NCBI GenBank assembly: GCA_051867925.1
Contig: JBJDZI010000094.1
Span: 1 to 64,000 of the forward strand
Origin: CAKSQF01 sp051867925
GTDB taxonomy: Bacteria; Bacillota; Clostridia; Oscillospirales; CAG-272
Reading direction: 5' to 3'
Length of the DNA: 64,000 bases
The notes under the pieces are model-generated. The model searched no databases. It was not told where the DNA came from and worked only from the letters and a program-made list of their open reading frames with translations. This document shows positions 1-7,231 of the stretch, piece after piece; within the stretch, counting starts at the first letter, position 1; each line of letters begins with the position of its first letter. The position numbers were made by a program, and so were the translations under genes.

Positions 1-269
1 ATGGATTCCATTTGGATCCTCTCCTTTCATTTTTCATCAGTTTTTGGGTTTTCCCTTGGCTGTGAGCAGAGTATAACACAGCAAAACCGTATGAAACAGT
101 TGCAATTTGTTGCAACTTTCGAACTTTTGTTCGTTTTCTTGCCGAACAAAACCGTAGAACCATTGTAAATCCGTTTAGTAAAAATCCCGTTATATGGTAC
201 AATCAGATGCAAAGCTGGATCGAATTTGTGCAAAACGAATAATTTACAAAAAAACTGTAGAAATTGATA
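1..269. other. Intergenic stretch with two inverted repeats
   Basis: No convincing gene is seen here; the only open frames are short and lack ribosome sites. Two perfect inverted repeats stand out. AGTTGCAA (98-105) pairs with TTGCAACT (110-117) around a 4-base loop. TTTTGTTCG (125-133) pairs with CGAACAAAA (143-151) around a 9-base loop. Neither is followed by a T run on the + strand, so they look more like operators or the end of an upstream transcript than terminators. Their role is unknown. Confidence 0.4.
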
Positions 270-298
270 TTGACAGATATTTCTAAAAATGGTATAAT
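270..298 (+). promoter_or_regulatory. Consensus sigma-A promoter
   Basis: TTGACA at 270-275 and TATAAT at 293-298 are separated by exactly 17 bases, a perfect match to the housekeeping consensus. It drives transcription into a strong hairpin about 50 bases downstream, so its product is either a small RNA or an attenuated leader of the CHAP gene. Confidence 0.85.
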
Positions 299-302
299 GT
301 TA

Positions 303-403
303 GCAGAAAGAAGCTGCCCGCACTTGGAGAAGTATCCGATCGGAAAAGAAAAGCGCAGAGCGCCCGGGACATCACCAAGTCACGGATCGCTCTGCGCTTT
401 TTG
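303..403 (+). ncRNA. Candidate small RNA or terminated leader
   Basis: This stretch is bounded by a perfect promoter (270-298) and an intrinsic terminator. The terminator stem is AAGCGCAGAGCG (351-362) with CGCTCTGCGCTT (388-399), 12 perfect base pairs followed by five T residues. The RNA would be about 100 nt. Other possible pairings are ACTTGG with CCAAGT, and the self-complementary TCCGATCGGA in the middle, so alternative folds exist. It does not match 6S, SRP, tmRNA or RNase P RNA as far as can be judged by eye. It may be a free regulatory RNA or an attenuator for the gene beginning near 633. Confidence 0.5.
351..402 (+). terminator. Rho-independent terminator of the candidate small RNA
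   Basis: A 12-bp perfect stem (351-362 with 388-399) is followed by TTTTT. The 25-base loop contains a possible inner pairing of CCG with CGG. Confidence 0.75.
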
Positions 404-472
404 CATAGAAAAAGATGAACTTTGTAAACAAATTGAAAATAAGACGAAAACCGTGCAAGATTTTCGTGCTTT

Positions 473-540
473 GATTTGTTATATATTGTTATATATATTT
501 GATTTGTTATATATTGTTATATATATTTGTTATATATAAT
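473..540 (+). repeat. Tandem 28-nt AT-rich direct repeat
   Basis: Two identical 28-nt units (473-500, 501-528) begin GATTTGTTATATATTG and end ATATATTT. They are followed by a truncated third copy, GTTATATATAAT. A related pair of GTTATATATAAT motifs lies upstream of the ABC transporter operon near 55580-55605. Confidence 0.75.
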
Positions 541-560
541 AGTAGATAACACGATGGAGG

Positions 561-577
561 TGAGTCCGATGGGCTAG
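561..577 (+). other. Conserved leader motif with a two-codon frame
   Basis: A strong GGAGG site precedes TGAGTCCG and the mini-frame ATG GGC TAG. The 12-mer TGAGTCCGATGG recurs exactly at 61869-61880, also behind a strong ribosome site, also opening a mini-frame (five codons there), and also upstream of a secreted-protein gene with a damaged signal peptide. It may be a leader peptide or a conserved RNA element. Confidence 0.35.
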
Positions 578-683
578 TGTGAAGTATCAGAATGCAACGA
601 ACAAATCTTTATAATTATAAATGGGGGAAATTATGTTACACAATAAAAAACTAACCATCAAATTGATCGCGAGCCTATAGTGC

Positions 684-2168
684 TTGCTCCTGATCCTGCC
701 CACAACATCCGTAACGGCATTGGAGATCGTGCCGGAAGCAACCATCCCCGACGACGAGACTGCTATCCTGTCGGAAGTATTGGACGTGTATTTTGAAAGC
801 AGGACGAAAATGAATGACGCTGTAATTATTAATATGCTATCCGGAATTACATTCGACGGAATGATAGAGGACGAAGTTTTACGGTCATACACATTAATTA
901 ACTCGAATATCATTGCAGTAGAAAACAGTTATAATCTTGAATATTATGATTTTTACGAATATTATGGTGTAGTGTATGCTACGGAAACTATCAAGTATAC
1001 TAAATTCGATTCTAATTACACAGATGTTATTTCTCACCAAATTACATTCACATATGATAACAGTTGTGTTATTATAGCGAGTTCGAATTACCGTGAATCA
1101 TTTATTTCCTTCGACTCTTGTGCTTATGTACCTGCAACGACTACTAATTCTGCATACACAATTAATTCGAACACTGATAATGAATCAAGTGGCATCACAT
1201 TGACGTGCAGCCAAGCTAATAATTTAGTACAAATTGCTTTACAAGAAGAAGGGTATATAGAGAAACGCATATGCGAGCAGTTGAATGACAAATATGCGCT
1301 TCCGCGTACTTCAACATATGACAACCACACCAAATATGGGCAATGGCACAGCAGTTGCGCTGCATGGTGTGTCATGTTTGTTGCATGGTGCGCTAATCAA
1401 GCAGGAATTAGTACAGATATAATTCCTAAGACACAATGGGGAAATGTGAGCAATTTCAATACACTTTTGAAGGAAAACGGCGGAACATATCATCCTGTTA
1501 AAGATTCCACTGGCACATATTATATTCCTCAATCTGGAGATATATTCTTTATGAAAACCAGCGAAGGGAATCATACGGGTATTGTTGTTTCTACTGAAAT
1601 TACATCAAATAATACAACTTTAGTTTGGGTTATTGATGGTAACTGGAATGATCAAGTCAGCTACCGATCTCACAACCTTTCTGATCCTCTTTTCACCGGA
1701 TATATTACTCCTGCATACATTGAACCATCACAAATCACCGATAATACTAAACATGATTATGTTTGTTCCGACCATTCCACTTCTTTACTGCATACCTGTA
1801 GTTATTGTGGGAAAGAAGCCACCAGTTCATTAAGTGGTGATCACATCAACACAATGGAACATAATTGTAGTCTGTGTAGTGAAACCGTTACCGCCACATG
1901 GCTCGGTAATCATCCGACCACCGTAAATCACACCTGCTCTTTGTGCGGACATATTGAGGAAGGTAACTTGGGGACAACCGGCTATGCGCACAATGCTTCT
2001 TCTCATTGGCTGACTTGTACCGTATGCAATGCCACTTGGAACAACGGCGCACATATATGGATACCCATCAATAACGGTAATGAAGGATACAAATGCCGAA
2101 CCTGCGGACGACACACCTTCGCAATCACGATCAATAAACTGTTGCCATTGATTCAATCAAAGGAATAA
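684..2168 (+). CDS. Secreted CHAP-domain amidase/peptidase with Cys-rich tail; amber codon in signal peptide
   Basis: Probable extracellular peptidoglycan amidase/endopeptidase. The CHAP core lies at about residues 180-335 (counted from TTG 684): Cys229 in AAWCVMFVAWC, His297 in GNHTGIVV and Asn320 in VIDGNWN form the expected Cys-His-Asn set. The C-terminal 140 residues carry five CxxC units such as HTCSLCGH, a module also seen in three other secreted proteins of this window. The start is odd. The only well-placed ribosome site (GGGGGA, 623-628) serves ATG 633, which begins a good signal peptide (MLHNKKLTIKLIASL) but meets an in-frame TAG at 678-680. The open frame resumes through the rest of the hydrophobic segment from TTG 684, which has no ribosome site. 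TAG is a genuine stop elsewhere (rarA), so this is a disrupted, suppressed or mis-assembled start. The gene is AT-rich compared with those after 4600. Confidence 0.7.
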   Translation: MLLILPTTSVTALEIVPEATIPDDETAILSEVLDVYFESRTKMNDAVIINMLSGITFDGMIEDEVLRSYTLINSNIIAVENSYNLEYYDFYEYYGVVYATETIKYTKFDSNYTDVISHQITFTYDNSCVIIASSNYRESFISFDSCAYVPATTTNSAYTINSNTDNESSGITLTCSQANNLVQIALQEEGYIEKRICEQLNDKYALPRTSTYDNHTKYGQWHSSCAAWCVMFVAWCANQAGISTDIIPKTQWGNVSNFNTLLKENGGTYHPVKDSTGTYYIPQSGDIFFMKTSEGNHTGIVVSTEITSNNTTLVWVIDGNWNDQVSYRSHNLSDPLFTGYITPAYIEPSQITDNTKHDYVCSDHSTSLLHTCSYCGKEATSSLSGDHINTMEHNCSLCSETVTATWLGNHPTTVNHTCSLCGHIEEGNLGTTGYAHNASSHWLTCTVCNATWNNGAHIWIPINNGNEGYKCRTCGRHTFAITINKLLPLIQSKE

Positions 2169-2187
2169 CTCAGAAAGGACAACCGCT

Positions 2188-3108
2188 ATGAAAACCATCC
2201 ACAAACTTTCCCTCACTGCACTTTTACTGTCGGGGCTGCTTGTCTTCTCCGCCTGCACCGCTGAGAGCGAGTCCGCTCCTACCACCGTGGGCACTACCAC
2301 TGCACCCACTCCCACGGTCACGACTGTGACAACGACTTCGCCTGACGATCCCGCCGTCACGACTACGCCGGAAGTGACGACGACCGACCCGACCTCCTCA
2401 ACCGATGAGCCTGCAACGAGCGAACCTGCAACAATCGATGAACCCGCTCCCGCCACTACCGAAGAGCTGTCTTTGGCAGAGCAGATGGCGGCAATGGGCT
2501 GTCCCGAGGAGCTGATCCCCACGATCGAGCGGGAAGCGAACGCGGAAGAGATCGCATCCATTCAAACCTTTATTTCCGATCCGTATGTTAGAGCGCTACT
2601 CTGTAGTGAATCGTTTACCATACCCTCGGAAATCGATTTGCGGGGATTCATTTATGCGGGCGTTCGACTTGCAGACGAATCACACCCCAACGGCTCACCA
2701 AGTAACGACGAGCGGCTCGCAGTCGCACTGGCAAGAGGTAGTTATACTGCATTGTATGCTGATTGCTTACGTTGGACTTCCGCAGAGCTGAACACGGTTC
2801 TGGAAAAGTATTTGGGGATTTCATTCACGAATGAGATAGGTATGAATATGTTTCATACCCGTCTGGAGACGCAGAGAGAAATACCCTCTGTCAGTTATTA
2901 CACGCCAACCGATGCTTATTATCTATTCTGTACGGACAACGGTCTCGCAACGCCAACGATCCAATCGGTATGGCGTACATCGGACGGGAAATATCTTGTG
3001 CATTATGTCGGCGTCAGTAGCTCTATGGTAACGCTTCTTGCTCCTGACGAAGACCAATTCCTTATCGGAATGGTCATGGATTTAACCGAATGGTCAGGAT
3101 GGTTCTGA
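2188..3108 (+). CDS. Thr-rich-linker lipoprotein of unknown function
   Basis: 306-residue lipoprotein. The signal peptide MKTIHKLSLTALLLSGLLVF ends at a lipobox SAC, with Cys at about residue 23. A Thr/Pro/Glu-rich linker of about 65 residues follows, typical of cell-wall-spanning tethers. The remaining 210 residues form a soluble domain with no family recognised by eye. It starts at ATG 2188 with the ribosome site AGAAAGGA, 20 nt after the CHAP gene stop, so the two are probably cotranscribed. It is the first of three consecutive small lipoproteins, and no catalytic motif is apparent. Confidence 0.8.
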   Translation: MKTIHKLSLTALLLSGLLVFSACTAESESAPTTVGTTTAPTPTVTTVTTTSPDDPAVTTTPEVTTTDPTSSTDEPATSEPATIDEPAPATTEELSLAEQMAAMGCPEELIPTIEREANAEEIASIQTFISDPYVRALLCSESFTIPSEIDLRGFIYAGVRLADESHPNGSPSNDERLAVALARGSYTALYADCLRWTSAELNTVLEKYLGISFTNEIGMNMFHTRLETQREIPSVSYYTPTDAYYLFCTDNGLATPTIQSVWRTSDGKYLVHYVGVSSSMVTLLAPDEDQFLIGMVMDLTEWSGWF

Positions 3109-3190
3109 CAAATCATTCTACGATTATCTGATATGATTTCGTAAATTGCAATAGGAAGTTGCAATAGTTTTCCAAATACGCCGGAAGTAG

Positions 3191-3240
3191 TTCCGATTTT
3201 TTCTTCATACGAATTGCTCAAAACTAATTATATTTGGAGG
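3191..3240 (+). repeat. Duplicated leader, copy 1
   Basis: The 50-nt stretch ending TATTTGGAGG recurs with few changes at 3901-3949. The shared core is CGAATTGCTCAAAACTAAT, and each copy ends in the ribosome site of a small lipoprotein gene. The duplication suggests that the two lipoprotein genes arose by tandem duplication or share a regulatory leader. Confidence 0.75.
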
Positions 3241-3284
3241 AACATTAAAATGAAAAAACTATATTCGCACTTGTATTTACTCTT

Positions 3285-3752
3285 TTGTTTGCGCTTGTGA
3301 GTTGCGCGCCGGCACCTGAAAACAATGCCGCTTCGGATCAAAACGATGAGGAAGATCAACTGGTCAAGATGATTGGTGAATCTGTTTATTTCGATGAAGC
3401 GGAAATCAGCCAAATAATGAATCAAGCTATCAATCTATGGAATGAAGCCGATGCATTCAGAGGTGTGTTTTTAACCAAAATAGAATACAATGAACAAGCG
3501 TATAAATGGGTGGTTCAAGATCTTTTACAAAGGATAAGGGGAATAAACGCAACGATTACAGATGAAGATATCGAGTCGTATATAGAGTCTATGGTTCAAG
3601 AGGAGGTCACCTATCTGTCATTCCGTGTATCATTTATCGCCAATGATGAAGCAGACAAAGCATTTGCACGCGATTTCCTATATATCGAATACAACCTGAT
3701 TTTAGATAAAGTGGATGGACAGTGGACAATCGAATTGGCTGCAGCAACATAA
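3285..3752 (+). CDS. Small lipoprotein with frame break after the start codon
   Basis: Unknown function; about 155-165 residues. The ribosome site TTGGAGG (3234-3240) sits 9 nt before ATG 3250, but the frame from that ATG ends at TGA 3298-3300. One extra A in the A6 tract at 3253-3258 would give the ideal lipoprotein signal MKKTIFALVFTLLFALVSC, which joins the long frame exactly. As written, the long frame can only begin at TTG 3285, inside the hydrophobic region and without a ribosome site. The mature part starts at Cys of LVSC, is acidic, lacks the Thr-rich linker of its neighbours, and shows no recognisable domain. Either the gene is switched off by a single-base tract change or the assembly has a homopolymer error. 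Confidence 0.6.
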   Translation: MFALVSCAPAPENNAASDQNDEEDQLVKMIGESVYFDEAEISQIMNQAINLWNEADAFRGVFLTKIEYNEQAYKWVVQDLLQRIRGINATITDEDIESYIESMVQEEVTYLSFRVSFIANDEADKAFARDFLYIEYNLILDKVDGQWTIELAAAT

Positions 3753-3900
3753 CGGTATTTCGATCATTCATACCATAAGTTAATCCTTTTCGGGTTCGCC
3801 TCAAAAAGTAACCGAAACAGACATCAAATACGCCCAGCACCCGGTTCATAATCAAAGCCATACCCTAAGCGATTGGATGAAACGATAGGAAGGAAACAGT

Positions 3901-3949
3901 TCTGATTTCTTCTTCCTGCGAATTGCTCAAAACTAATCATATTTGGAGG
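3901..3949 (+). repeat. Duplicated leader, copy 2
   Basis: Near-copy of 3191-3240, immediately ahead of the next lipoprotein gene. In this copy the gene behind it has a seven-A tract (ATG AAA AAA ATT) and an intact reading frame. The copy-1 gene has six A and is out of frame. Confidence 0.75.
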
Positions 3950-3956
3950 TATATCT

Positions 3957-4493
3957 ATGAAAAAAATTGGTTGTATTTTGCTCGTCTTGACCATAGGGGT
4001 CACGTTCATCTCCTGCGCAGATACCGCCGATGCCGGTACAGGAGATACCACCACCGCCGCTACCACCGCTGCAACTACCGTTGACAGGGACACGCTGATC
4101 AGATCCGATCTATCCGAGATCGAGGTCGAAATTATTACCGCAATGTGGAACCAATATAAAGACAATGCAATACTGAATAATCCTTCTGCCACGATCAACT
4201 CTATTTCGCTGGATCGTTTCTTTGAGCCATGCGGCGAAGGGTACGTTTTGTACGTCATTGATTTTATTCCTCCGGCAGATTCGTACTACAGCGAAACCAT
4301 TGCAGGCTACGAATTCCGTTATACCAGTATTCTGCCGCTGAGTTTTTATTCCAACGGCACATTTGAGTCTCTGCGAAGTGCCTACACCGACGGAAAAATG
4401 ACCGAAGACGATCTTCGCACCATTTGGGAAGCCTACAAAGCCAAAAATCCGGGCATTTATGCCTATGAAGAATGGAACGGCATCACCGGATAA
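3957..4493 (+). CDS. Thr/Ala-linker lipoprotein of unknown function
   Basis: 178-residue lipoprotein. The signal peptide MKKIGCILLVLTIGVTFISC places the lipid-modified Cys at residue 20. A short linker rich in Thr and Ala (TTTAATTAATTV) and a soluble domain of about 135 residues follow, with no family recognised. ATG 3957 is preceded by TTGGAGG. The gene ends before a clear intrinsic terminator (4517-4543), closing the accessory lipoprotein cluster. Confidence 0.8.
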   Translation: MKKIGCILLVLTIGVTFISCADTADAGTGDTTTAATTAATTVDRDTLIRSDLSEIEVEIITAMWNQYKDNAILNNPSATINSISLDRFFEPCGEGYVLYVIDFIPPADSYYSETIAGYEFRYTSILPLSFYSNGTFESLRSAYTDGKMTEDDLRTIWEAYKAKNPGIYAYEEWNGITG

Positions 4494-4516
4494 CGCAAAC
4501 ACATACCATTTCCTCT

Positions 4517-4544
4517 CCCCTTCCCGTACAGGAAGGGGATTTTT
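4517..4544 (+). terminator. Intrinsic terminator after lipoprotein cluster
   Basis: CCCCTTCC (4517-4524) pairs with GGAAGGGG (4531-4538) around a 6-base loop, followed by ATTTTT. Confidence 0.85.
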
Positions 4545-4591
4545 CTATTGTAAGCCGCGAAAACTTCATCGGTCATTTTTCCGCAAATTGA

Positions 4592-4620
4592 TTGACAAAT
4601 ACGGGGAAATATGATACAAT
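4592..4620 (+). promoter_or_regulatory. Promoter of rarA
   Basis: TTGACA (4592-4597), a 17-base spacer and TACAAT (4615-4620), 34 bases before the rarA start. Confidence 0.8.
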
Positions 4621-4654
4621 GAATTGATTAAAATCTTCCAAAGGAGGACGCCCC

Positions 4655-5890
4655 ATGAGTTATACCCCTCTTGCCGACGCACTGCGTCCCACCTCCTTTG
4701 AGGAGATGGTGGGGCAGACCCACCTCTTCGGCAAAAACGGCGCAGTCCGCCGTATGGTGGAACAGGGTTATCTGCCCAACATGGTCTTTTTCGGCCCTCC
4801 CGGTACGGGAAAAACCACCGCCGCAGGCATCCTCGCCGAGGGGAGCGGCAAGACCATCCGCCGTCTCAATGCCACCACCGACTCTCTCGCCGACGTAAAA
4901 GCCGTCTGCTCCGAGACCGCTTCCCTGTTCGGTTCGGGCGGAATCCTGCTTTATCTGGACGAGATCCAGTATTTTAACAAAAAGCAACAGCAATCGCTCC
5001 TCTCCTATTTAGAGGACGGACGGATCACGCTGATCGCTTCCACTACCGAAAATCCCTACCTCTACGTTTACAACGCCATCCTTTCCCGCTCGGCGGTCTA
5101 CGAATTTCGCGCGGTTTCTGCAAAAGAATTGGTTCCCGCGCTGGAGCGGGGGCTGGCTTATCTCAATCAAACCCAAATCGGCGACAAAAAAGCCTCTCCC
5201 GACGCACTGTTTGCCATCGCTTCTGCGGCATCCGGCGATGTGCGCCGCGGATTAAACCTTCTGGAAAATGCTTACTTTGCCTCCGACGGCGACCTGACGC
5301 CCGACAGTCTGAAAGAGCTTGGACAGGTGACGGGCGGCAATTTCGATAAAGACGGCACCGTTCACTATGACCTGCTGTCGGCTCTGCAAAAATCCATTCG
5401 CGGCAGCGATCCCGATGCGGCGATCTTCTATCTCGCCAGACTGCTGACCGGCGGCGATCTGATCGGTGCTTGCCGACGGCTGTCGGTGATCGCCTCCGAA
5501 GACATCGGGCTGGCTTATCCCCAAGCCGCCGCCATCACCGAAGCCTGCGTTTCAGCCGCCTTCCGCGTGGGACTGCCCGAGGCTTCCCTCCCTCTCTCTC
5601 ACGCCGTGGTGATGCTGGCGACCGCGCCCAAATCCAATGCCGCCCACGTCGCCTACGAAAAAGCCTGTGCCGACATCGCCGCAGGCAAGGGGCAGAACAT
5701 CCCCACCCATCTGCGCCAGACCACCGGGTTTGACGGCTATCAATACCCCCACGATTTTCCCAATCACTATGTAATGCAACAATACCTCCCCGACGATCTG
5801 AAAAACGCCCGCTATTATACACCCGGCGAAAATAAAACGGAACAAGCCGCCGCCGCTTACTGGAAGAGTATCAAAGAGAAGACGAAATAG
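4655..5890 (+). CDS. rarA: Replication-associated recombination protein A (AAA+ ATPase)
   Basis: RarA/MgsA family ATPase that acts at stalled replication forks together with single-strand binding protein. At 411 residues it is within the family range. Walker A is GPPGTGKT (47-54) and Walker B is LLYLDEIQ (about 98-105). The sensor region STTENP and the C-terminal tetramerisation/MgsA domain with RGSDPDAAIFYLARLL follow. The start is ATG 4655 with AAAGGAGG 8-9 bases upstream. It has its own promoter and lies between the lipoprotein cluster and a glycosidase gene. It ends with TAG, which shows that TAG is a normal stop in this genome. Confidence 0.95.
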   Translation: MSYTPLADALRPTSFEEMVGQTHLFGKNGAVRRMVEQGYLPNMVFFGPPGTGKTTAAGILAEGSGKTIRRLNATTDSLADVKAVCSETASLFGSGGILLYLDEIQYFNKKQQQSLLSYLEDGRITLIASTTENPYLYVYNAILSRSAVYEFRAVSAKELVPALERGLAYLNQTQIGDKKASPDALFAIASAASGDVRRGLNLLENAYFASDGDLTPDSLKELGQVTGGNFDKDGTVHYDLLSALQKSIRGSDPDAAIFYLARLLTGGDLIGACRRLSVIASEDIGLAYPQAAAITEACVSAAFRVGLPEASLPLSHAVVMLATAPKSNAAHVAYEKACADIAAGKGQNIPTHLRQTTGFDGYQYPHDFPNHYVMQQYLPDDLKNARYYTPGENKTEQAAAAYWKSIKEKTK

Positions 5891-6036
5891 AGCAGTTTCG
5901 CCTGCCGCCATAAAAAAGTTTCGCTTGCCGAGAATTTTTCGCAAAAATCCATGGACAGACGAAAAAATGCACCGATTTGACCGAATCGCACCGACGACTG
6001 CGTCGTGCAAATAAATTCCCCGAAAGGAGAAGCCCC

Positions 6037-7116
6037 ATGAAAGAAAGATGGACCCCTGAACAAGCGTGGGAGTGGTGGAACGCCCGCCCGTGGATGGTGG
6101 GATGTAATTTCGTCCCCTCCCAAACTCCCGTCCTTTCCATGTGGAAGGACGATACGCTGGAAGAGATGCTCCCCACGCTGGAGAGCGAGATGGAACTTGC
6201 CGCCTCCATCGGCTTCAACACCGTCCGCATTTGGTTTCCCTTCAACAGTTGGTACCACGAGCGCGAGATTTGCCTCGACCGCATCGACCGCGTGCTGGGA
6301 CTTTTTGCAGCACACGGACTGTCGGTGATGCCCGTCCTGTACAACGACTGCGTATCCTTCGGCAAGCCCGAAACGGTGGTGATCCCCAAGCCCATGCCCG
6401 GTCACGGTCATTACGACAAGGGCTACCACGGCGGACACAAGAACAGCCCGCACATCGTCCCGCCCAAAGACGCCAAGGGTTGGATTCTATGGGACGAGGA
6501 AGAATACCGCCCGGTCTGCGAGGAGTATCTCCGCGATCTCTTCACCCGCTTTGGCAAGGATGAGCGCATCGTAATCTGGGATATGTGGAACGAGCCGGGC
6601 AACAGCAAACGCGGCGATATGAGCATCCCCTATCTGAAGCGCGCCTTCGAAATCGCCCGCTCCTGCGATCCTATCCAGCCTCTGACCGCGGGCGTTTGGA
6701 CCTATCCCGACGCCTACGGCACAGATCCCGATCTGGATGTTTCCCCGATCCAGCGGGTGGCACTGGATCTGTCCGACATCGTATCCTTCCACGATTACGA
6801 GCCGTTTTGGAAGGTGCAGAACATCGTAAAAAAACTGGAGGCAGAAGGTCGTCCCATGGCCAACACCGAATGGCTCCACCGCATCTGGGACAATACGATC
6901 TTCGATCAGCTTCCGCTCTACCACGACAAGAAGATCGCCAGTTACAGTTGGGGACTGGTTGCAGGATTTTCCCAGCACTATCTCCCTTGGGAGTGGCTGA
7001 AGGCATCCCGCCCCGATCTGGACTACACCAAATGGCAACACGACCTCTTCCACGAGGATCATACCCCCTACGATCCCCGGGAGATCGAACTGATCAAACG
7101 GCTTGCAAAGCAGTAA
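6037..7116 (+). CDS. GH5-like TIM-barrel glycoside hydrolase (often named 1,4-beta-xylanase)
   Basis: Intracellular (no signal peptide) clan-A-type glycosidase of 359 residues. The likely acid/base is Glu186 in WDMWNEPG after strand 4, and the likely nucleophile is Glu278 in ANTEWLHR after strand 7. It begins WTPEQAWEWWNARPWMVGCN, a layout I associate with proteins databases call 1,4-beta-xylanase; the substrate is not established. ATG 6037 was chosen over upstream alternatives because of GAAAGGAG just before it. A GH38 mannosidase gene follows 115 bases later, suggesting that both process imported oligosaccharides. Confidence 0.8.
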   Translation: MKERWTPEQAWEWWNARPWMVGCNFVPSQTPVLSMWKDDTLEEMLPTLESEMELAASIGFNTVRIWFPFNSWYHEREICLDRIDRVLGLFAAHGLSVMPVLYNDCVSFGKPETVVIPKPMPGHGHYDKGYHGGHKNSPHIVPPKDAKGWILWDEEEYRPVCEEYLRDLFTRFGKDERIVIWDMWNEPGNSKRGDMSIPYLKRAFEIARSCDPIQPLTAGVWTYPDAYGTDPDLDVSPIQRVALDLSDIVSFHDYEPFWKVQNIVKKLEAEGRPMANTEWLHRIWDNTIFDQLPLYHDKKIASYSWGLVAGFSQHYLPWEWLKASRPDLDYTKWQHDLFHEDHTPYDPREIELIKRLAKQ

Positions 7117-7177
7117 ATCGGCTCTGCACGCCCCATACCACGTACAACCCTCCTTCAACGGTTCATGAAGGGGTTGT

Positions 7178-7196
7178 GAGTTGACGCTGTCAACTC
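7178..7196 (+). promoter_or_regulatory. Inverted repeat between the two glycosidase genes
   Basis: GAGTTGAC (7178-7185) and GTCAACTC (7189-7196) form a perfect 8-bp inverted repeat with a 3-base centre, 35 bases before the GH38 start. No T run follows, so it may be an operator or an mRNA hairpin. An imperfect hairpin (about 7143-7177) lies just upstream. Confidence 0.4.
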
Positions 7197-7231
7197 TATA
7201 TAGAAAAATATTTTCCATTACGGAGGCAAGT

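Larger units (their letters stand above)
404..632 (+). promoter_or_regulatory. AT-rich leader region with tandem 28-nt repeats
   Basis: This stretch between the candidate small RNA and the CHAP gene has no gene of normal size. It contains a perfect tandem repeat of 28 nt (473-500 and 501-528), each unit rich in TTATATAT, followed by a partial third unit at 529-540. A TTGATT-17-TATATT arrangement inside the repeats could be a promoter. Downstream, GGAGG (556-560) precedes the two-codon frame ATG GGC TAG (569-577). GGGGGA (623-628) is the ribosome site for ATG 633. Confidence 0.5.

Noticed and set aside
264..539. 91-codon frame across the candidate small RNA
   Set aside because: It starts inside the promoter at 270-298, crosses a perfect terminator and ends in AT-rich repeats; the protein has no plausible composition.
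473..540. CRISPR array or replication-origin iterons
   Set aside because: The units are directly adjacent without spacers, and no cas, dnaA or rep gene is nearby.
678..680. Reassignment of TAG as a sense codon
   Set aside because: TAG ends rarA (5888-5890) at the normal family length, so the genome uses TAG as a stop.
3000..3221. Small - strand frame at the 3' end of the first lipoprotein gene
   Set aside because: It overlaps the coding end and the duplicated leader and has no ribosome site or family.
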